A DNA stretch of 64,000 nucleotides from Opitutus sp. (GTDB lineage Bacteria > Verrucomicrobiota > Verrucomicrobiae > Opitutales > Opitutaceae), in NCBI GenBank assembly GCA_009695065.1, contig SIBR01000002.1:1-64000 (forward strand). The letters are read 5' to 3'. Each line of letters begins with the position of its first letter. The first letter of the stretch is position 1. Of this stretch, positions 59,702 through 64,000 are shown piece by piece. The position numbers and the translations under genes are program-made. The notes below the pieces were generated by a model. That model made no database searches, was not told where the DNA came from, and saw nothing but the letters and a program-made list of their open reading frames with translations.

Positions 59702-61774
59702 TCACTTCGGCAGAATCCGGTCGAGGACCGACGGTGGCGCCGGCTGATAGTTCGGGTCGAGCTGCAGCTTGATTTCGTCGCGCGTCGGCAGTTGGTCGAC
59801 CTTGCGCATGGTTTCGGCGTTATCCTTCGCCGGATTGTTGGTCAGAATCTGCGGTCGCAGGAAAAAGATAAGCTCCTGATGATACCGGTCCTTCTTGCGG
59901 GTGCCGAGCAGGTCGCCGATGAACGGGATCGGCCCGAGCCGGTTGCTTTGCTTGGAGTCGATTTTCTTGCGGAAGCCGGCGAGCACGATGATTTCGCCGT
60001 CCCGGGCGGTGATGTAATTTTCGGTCTTCCGCGTGCCGATGACGTATTGCGTGTTGTTGTCGACCGTGACGGTGTCGATGACGTCGGTGAGCTCCTGAAG
60101 CAGGTCGAGCTGCACCGACCCGTCGTTGCCGATGAACGGCGTGACGGTCAGAGTCGTGCCGATCTGCTGCTGCTGGATTTGCGAACTGGTGGTGGCGCCG
60201 GTCGCGGCGCCCGGGATGGTCGTGGTGCCGGTGATGATGGGCCGGGTTTCGCCGTCGTTGATGATCGCCTTCTTGCCGTGGCTCGTGGTCACGGCGGGCA
60301 CGGTGAGAATGGTGGTGTTGTTCCTCCGCTTCGTGGTGCCGAGCGCGATGGTGCCGGCCAGATCCCACGACCCGGAAAGTCCGGGGCGGGTGATCGCCGC
60401 AAAACCGGAACCGGCGGAGCCGGCCACGGAGATGCCGGAGGCGGCCCCCGAGAACCCAATCAACTTGTCGCCGGCGATCTGCAGACCGAGCTGGCTGATG
60501 CCGGAGTCGTGGTTGTCGTCGAGGGTGACCTCCGCGATGACCACCTCGATGCGTACCTGGGCGAGCACGATGTCGAGTTTCTGGATGAGTGCGGTGATGA
60601 GGCGAAGATCGTCGGTGGTGCCGGAGACGACGACGGAGTTGGAGCGTTCGTCCGGGGCCACGGTCATGAGCGGGCTAAATTCGTTCGAGCCGCTGCCGAA
60701 GCCCTCCAGCGCGGCGCTGACGGCCGCGTTGTTGACCGCGGCAGCGGGCGGGGCGCCGGCAAGCTGGACAGGTTGGGCGGCGCCCGCGCCGGGGCGAACC
60801 GATTGTGCATTTTGTCGCTGGGCCGCCTGCGTCTGGCCGGTGATGACGCGGGTGAGCACACTCACGAGATCGGCGGCCTTGGCGTGATTGAGGTAGATGA
60901 CGTCGTTACGCGTGTTGGGGTCGGCGCGGACGTCGAGCTTCTCGATGAGCTCGTCGAAGATCGGGTATTGGCGCGGATCGGTGACGAGCACGATCTGGTT
61001 GGTGCGGTCGTCGGCCTGGTAGCTCGTCGCCGTGCCGAGCTGGGTCTGGAGGGTGCCCTGGAGGATCGTGCGGATTTTTTGCACGAGGTCGCTCGCCTTG
61101 GCGCCGTTCCGCAGCTGGTAGAACTTCGGCTTCATCCCCGCCGTCATCGGGCGATCGAGCTTTTGGAGCAGCAGTTCGATGCGCTGCAGGTTGGCGACGC
61201 TGTCGGTGACCATCATCGCGTTCGCGTTTTGCAACGGAATGATGGGCGAGTTGACGCTGGGGTTGAGAATTTGACTGATGAGTTGCTGGATTTCCGCGAC
61301 GCGCAGGAACTCGAGCTGGAAAATCTTGGTGGCGATCTTGCCGCTGGCCGGTTGATCGAACGCCGACCCAGAGATCATTTCCGGAGCCGTGCGGGCCGTC
61401 ATCGGCAGTTGGGTGATGACGAGAAAGCGTTCGCCCAGCTTGGTGACCCCCAGGTTGTTCAGGGCGAGCACGGTCTCGATGGCCAGGATCGCCTGCGACT
61501 TCGGCACGGGCTTGTCGATATCGATGTTGTAGGTGGTGGTCGGGAGTTGGGCGGGGCGCAGGACGGTTCGCCCCGTGTACATCTTGAGGGCCGTCAGGAT
61601 TGTATCGAGGTCGGCGTCCGGCAGCTTGATTTGGACGAGCTGATCGTCATCCGCCGCGCCGGCCGCCGGAGCCGCGGGGTTGGGAACGGCGGCGCCCGGC
61701 TGCTGGGCAACGAGATCCAGGGCGACGAGGGACAAAACGGCGGCCAGGCGCAGGCGGACAAAACGCAGAGTCAT
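59702..61774 (-). CDS. gspD: Type II secretion secretin GspD
   Basis: A 690-residue outer-membrane secretin. A signal peptide ([17 protein letters not shown]) precedes the periplasmic N-domains: N0-like [26 protein letters not shown] (about 47-72), N1 and N2 ([31 protein letters not shown] and [34 protein letters not shown]), and a proline/alanine/glutamine-rich linker ([15 protein letters not shown]...). The C-terminal secretin domain contains [19 protein letters not shown], the [15 protein letters not shown] block and the late [32 protein letters not shown] hallmark. It leads gspE-gspF on the minus strand; genes for GspC, G, K and so on lie elsewhere. Confidence 0.92.
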   Translation of the reverse strand: MTLRFVRLRLAAVLSLVALDLVAQQPGAAVPNPAAPAAGAADDDQLVQIKLPDADLDTILTALKMYTGRTVLRPAQLPTTTYNIDIDKPVPKSQAILAIETVLALNNLGVTKLGERFLVITQLPMTARTAPEMISGSAFDQPASGKIATKIFQLEFLRVAEIQQLISQILNPSVNSPIIPLQNANAMMVTDSVANLQRIELLLQKLDRPMTAGMKPKFYQLRNGAKASDLVQKIRTILQGTLQTQLGTATSYQADDRTNQIVLVTDPRQYPIFDELIEKLDVRADPNTRNDVIYLNHAKAADLVSVLTRVITGQTQAAQRQNAQSVRPGAGAAQPVQLAGAPPAAAVNNAAVSAALEGFGSGSNEFSPLMTVAPDERSNSVVVSGTTDDLRLITALIQKLDIVLAQVRIEVVIAEVTLDDNHDSGISQLGLQIAGDKLIGFSGAASGISVAGSAGSGFAAITRPGLSGSWDLAGTIALGTTKRRNNTTILTVPAVTTSHGKKAIINDGETRPIITGTTTIPGAATGATTSSQIQQQQIGTTLTVTPFIGNDGSVQLDLLQELTDVIDTVTVDNNTQYVIGTRKTENYITARDGEIIVLAGFRKKIDSKQSNRLGPIPFIGDLLGTRKKDRYHQELIFFLRPQILTNNPAKDNAETMRKVDQLPTRDEIKLQLDPNYQPAPPSVLDRILPK

Positions 61775-61975
61775 GCAGGAAATTCGGAAAAGTTGCGGCA
61801 GGGGCCGGGGACGGAGAAGAGAAGCCAAAGCTGGAAGCTTGTAAACGGTGTTGTGTGGCCTGATGAGACGGCATTTTTGGCAAAAAGTTTCCTGCCAGAA
61901 TGGGTTGGAGCCGGGAGGGTTGGCGGGATTTGCCCTTGCCCGATCCGGCTGCGGGGCCAACGCTTCCGCACCGCG

Positions 61976-63100
61976 ATGCCGAACAGCTTGGGAAAACTTT
62001 TTACCGTCACTACTTGGGGCGAGAGCCACGGCCCGGCCGTGGGCGTTGTCATCGACGGGTGTCCGCCGGGATTGCCGCTGGCGGTGGAGGATATCCAGGG
62101 CGAACTCGATCGCCGCCGGCCGGGGCAAAGCGACATTGTCACCCCGCGTAAAGAAGAGGACCGAGTAGAAATCTTGTCCGGCGTTTTCGAAGGCCGGACG
62201 ACGGGCACGCCGATTTCGCTGTTGGTACGCAATGCCGATCAGCGGCCGGGCGCCTACGACGAGATGCGGGAAAAATTCCGCCCCTCGCACGCCGATTACA
62301 CCTATCAGGCGAAGTTCGGCCTGCGGGACCACCGGGGTGGCGGCCGGAGTTCGGCGCGCGAAACGGTCGGGCGGGTCGCCGCGGGCGCGATCGCCCGGAA
62401 GATCCTGGCACTGGGCGGCCAGGCGCAGTTTGCGGCTCCGGTGGAGATCCGGGCCTGGCTGACGCAGGTGCACGATATCGTGATGCCGGACGCCGCCACG
62501 AATAACTTTCCCACTCTGGCCGAGGTGGAGGCGACGCCGGTCCGCTGTCCGCATGCGGCGACGGCGGAAAAAATGATCGAGCGCATCAAGGCCGTGCGCG
62601 CCGAGGGCGACTCGGTGGGCGGCGTGATCGAGTGCCGCGTGCGTGGCGTGCCGCCGGGGTTGGGCGAGCCGGTGTTCGACCGGCTCGAAGCCGATCTGGC
62701 GAAAGCGATGCTGTCGCTGCCGGCGACCAAGGGTTTTGAAATCGGCAGTGGTTTCGCCGGAGCGAGCCGGCGCGGGAGCGAGCACAACGATGCGTTCGAA
62801 TCCCGCGACGGCCGGATCCGCACCGTGACGAATCGCTCGGGCGGCACACAGGGCGGCATCAGCAACGGCGAGGAGATCATGTTCCGCGTGGCCTTCAAGC
62901 CGACGGCGACGATCCTGCAGCCGCAGAAAACGGTCGACGTGCAGGGACGGGAGACGGAATTGACCGGTCGCGGACGGCACGATCCGTGCGTGGTGCCGCG
63001 GGCGGTGCCCATCGTGGAAGCTATGGTCGCGCTCGTGCTGGTCGACCACTGGCTGCGGCAGCACGCGCAGTGCGGGACTTTCAAATTCCAAAAGGAATGA
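61976..63100 (+). CDS. aroC: Chorismate synthase
   Basis: A 374-residue enzyme making chorismate from EPSP with reduced FMN, the last common step of aromatic amino-acid synthesis. [30 protein letters not shown] is the N-terminal signature, and [22 protein letters not shown] and [21 protein letters not shown] contain the FMN and substrate-binding elements, as does [23 protein letters not shown] 61976 was chosen by the N-terminal signature; a much longer frame upstream lies antisense to gspD. It is a single gene divergent from gspD. Confidence 0.95.
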   Translation: MPNSLGKLFTVTTWGESHGPAVGVVIDGCPPGLPLAVEDIQGELDRRRPGQSDIVTPRKEEDRVEILSGVFEGRTTGTPISLLVRNADQRPGAYDEMREKFRPSHADYTYQAKFGLRDHRGGGRSSARETVGRVAAGAIARKILALGGQAQFAAPVEIRAWLTQVHDIVMPDAATNNFPTLAEVEATPVRCPHAATAEKMIERIKAVRAEGDSVGGVIECRVRGVPPGLGEPVFDRLEADLAKAMLSLPATKGFEIGSGFAGASRRGSEHNDAFESRDGRIRTVTNRSGGTQGGISNGEEIMFRVAFKPTATILQPQKTVDVQGRETELTGRGRHDPCVVPRAVPIVEAMVALVLVDHWLRQHAQCGTFKFQKE

Positions 63101-63163
63101 ACCGCGGGGCTGGAATGCGGTCGTTCCCGGCCGGCATTCGGTCCCGTTCTTCATCCGGTTAAC

Positions 63164-63916
63164 ATGGCTGCGCAAAAACCACTCGTTTATCTCATGCTTG
63201 GCACCAGCGGCGCGGGGCGGCGCGAGGTCATGGCGGATTTGATCGAAGGCGCGTTCGATGAGAGTGAGCGCACGGTGGTGCTGCTGGCCGACGACGAGGC
63301 GGCGCACGAGGCCGATGCGCGGCTGCCGGCAATCACCCGCTGGGCATGGCGCGACGACACGATCGCCGCCGAATTGCCACACGAAGCCACGCGGGTGTTT
63401 TTCGTGGCGAGCGGCCGGCGCAATCCAGTCGAGCAAATCGAAGTCTTCAAAACCTGGCTGGAGGCGCAGGGGAGCGAACTCGCCCGCGTTCTCTGTGTGG
63501 TCGACTGCCGGCTGGCCTCCAAGCACCCGGAGCTGCTCCCGTGGTTCGAAGCGTGCGTGCATTTTGCGGATGTGGTGCTGCTCAACCGCCGCGAGGGCGT
63601 GGAAAACAAATGGGTCAGCGGGTTTCTCGGGCATTTCGAAAAGCTGCATTACCCCTGTCTTTTCGAAATGGTGAAGGCGGGCCGGTTGCGGAATCCCGCG
63701 CTGGTGCTGGAGCCGCAGGCCCGTCGGATGACCCATGTGTTCGACGAGGAGCAGGAATGGATCTTTACCGACAGCAGCGGCGAGCAGATCGACGAGCAGG
63801 AGGAAAGCGAGGGAGAGGAGGAGGTCGTAGCCTCACTGGAGGAGGAACCCTACTTTGTGCGGGATGCCGCGGGCCGGCGGCTGAAAAAGGTGCCCGACAT
63901 CGCGAAATTCCTCTGA
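63164..63916 (+). CDS. CobW/P47K-like P-loop protein with degenerate Walker A
   Basis: A 250-residue protein. The N-terminus LVYLMLGTSGAGRREVMADLI looks like a P-loop, but the invariant lysine is replaced by arginine (GTSGAGRRE). The following VFFVASGRRNPVEQIEVFK, LCVVDCRLASKH and FADVVLLNRREGVENKW echo CobW-type GTPases (the last resembles the NKxD region, here NRRE). The C-terminal part is acidic (DEQEESEGEEEVVASLEEEPYF). A degenerate NTPase or scaffold is the best guess. It follows aroC by 63 bases on the same strand. Confidence 0.55.
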   Translation: MAAQKPLVYLMLGTSGAGRREVMADLIEGAFDESERTVVLLADDEAAHEADARLPAITRWAWRDDTIAAELPHEATRVFFVASGRRNPVEQIEVFKTWLEAQGSELARVLCVVDCRLASKHPELLPWFEACVHFADVVLLNRREGVENKWVSGFLGHFEKLHYPCLFEMVKAGRLRNPALVLEPQARRMTHVFDEEQEWIFTDSSGEQIDEQEESEGEEEVVASLEEEPYFVRDAAGRRLKKVPDIAKFL

Positions 63917-63919
63917 GGG

Positions 63920-64000
63920 TCAGGGACGGCGCGTGAAGTGCGCCCGGAATTCCGCGGAGCCCATCACGCGAAAAATGTGCAGCCCGAGTTGCTGGCGCGG
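63920..64000 (-). CDS. Unidentified protein, C-terminal end only
   Basis: The last 26 residues of a minus-strand gene run from the window edge to a TGA at 63922-63920 (QLGLHIFRVMGSAEFRAHFTRRP). The frame converges closely with the CobW-like gene. Too short to identify. Confidence 0.45.
   Translation of the reverse strand, partial: PRQQLGLHIFRVMGSAEFRAHFTRRP

Noticed and set aside
61774..63736. N-terminal extension of gspD across aroC (1344-codon frame)
   Set aside because: GspD has a proper signal peptide at 61774; everything upstream is antisense to aroC and low in protein-like features.

Overview
The window looks like a GC-rich chromosomal segment of a Verrucomicrobiota bacterium, most likely Opitutales/Opitutaceae. 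The inference rests on the three-subunit succinate dehydrogenase with a fused-type cytochrome b, a PEP-CTERM sorting signal, a GspD-GspE-GspF cluster with scattered pseudopilins, and many proteins of a type I know mainly from that group. No prophage, CRISPR array, origin or biosynthetic cluster was seen. The species cannot be named from sequence alone.

Layout. 1-5.6 kb: xdhC (partial), a wrecked TonB-dependent receptor, an orphan Tat-like peptide, a MOSC protein and a tRNA nucleotidyltransferase. 6-8 kb: rplM-rpsI with promoter and terminator, then an outer-membrane porin-like protein. 8-15.9 kb: arginine biosynthesis (argC, argJ on the other strand, argB, argD, argF, argG) interrupted by a pseudopilin. 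15.9-20 kb: an Mla-type lipid transport operon (mlaD, mlaF, broken mlaE) behind a broken WPF-repeat protein. 20.5-23 kb: rsmD, rsmE, a membrane protein and a phosphoribosyltransferase. 23.1-23.5 kb: tRNA-Gly with an IS110 fragment and a Fis-like fragment. 23.6-31.2 kb: carB, a broken DUF3568 lipoprotein, quinone reductase, purU, a YfgM-like TPR protein, a PEP-CTERM fragment and tRNA-Pro. 31.4-40.7 kb: LysM protein, NUDIX hydrolase, PaaK-like ligase, sdhCAB, lysA, gpsA. 40.7-50.9 kb: actP with its small partner, a nuclease fragment, a broken EamA exporter, a Cys-rich protein, a pilT operon with a V4R protein, a VOC protein and a DEAD-box helicase. 51-56.6 kb: katG, an arsR-DUF6428-arsC-acr3 operon and a HAD phosphatase. 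56.6-64 kb: gspD-gspE-gspF, aroC and a CobW-like protein.

Functionally the window is mostly housekeeping: arginine synthesis fed by carbamoyl phosphate synthase, lysine and chorismate synthesis, respiration, acetate uptake, stress and arsenic defence, and type II secretion/type IV pilus machinery.

The most notable pattern is gene damage. Core biosynthetic genes are intact, but accessory genes are repeatedly broken. Three genes have a stop codon where tryptophan (TGG) is expected. Five one-base indels lie in short homopolymers. Several genes survive only as fragments, two of them beside tRNA genes. Two core genes (purU, gspE) carry in-frame palindromic inserts. The data cannot fully separate early genome erosion from assembly error; a glycine-to-glutamate change in the conserved Walker B region of MlaF, next to the broken mlaE, leans towards real decay.
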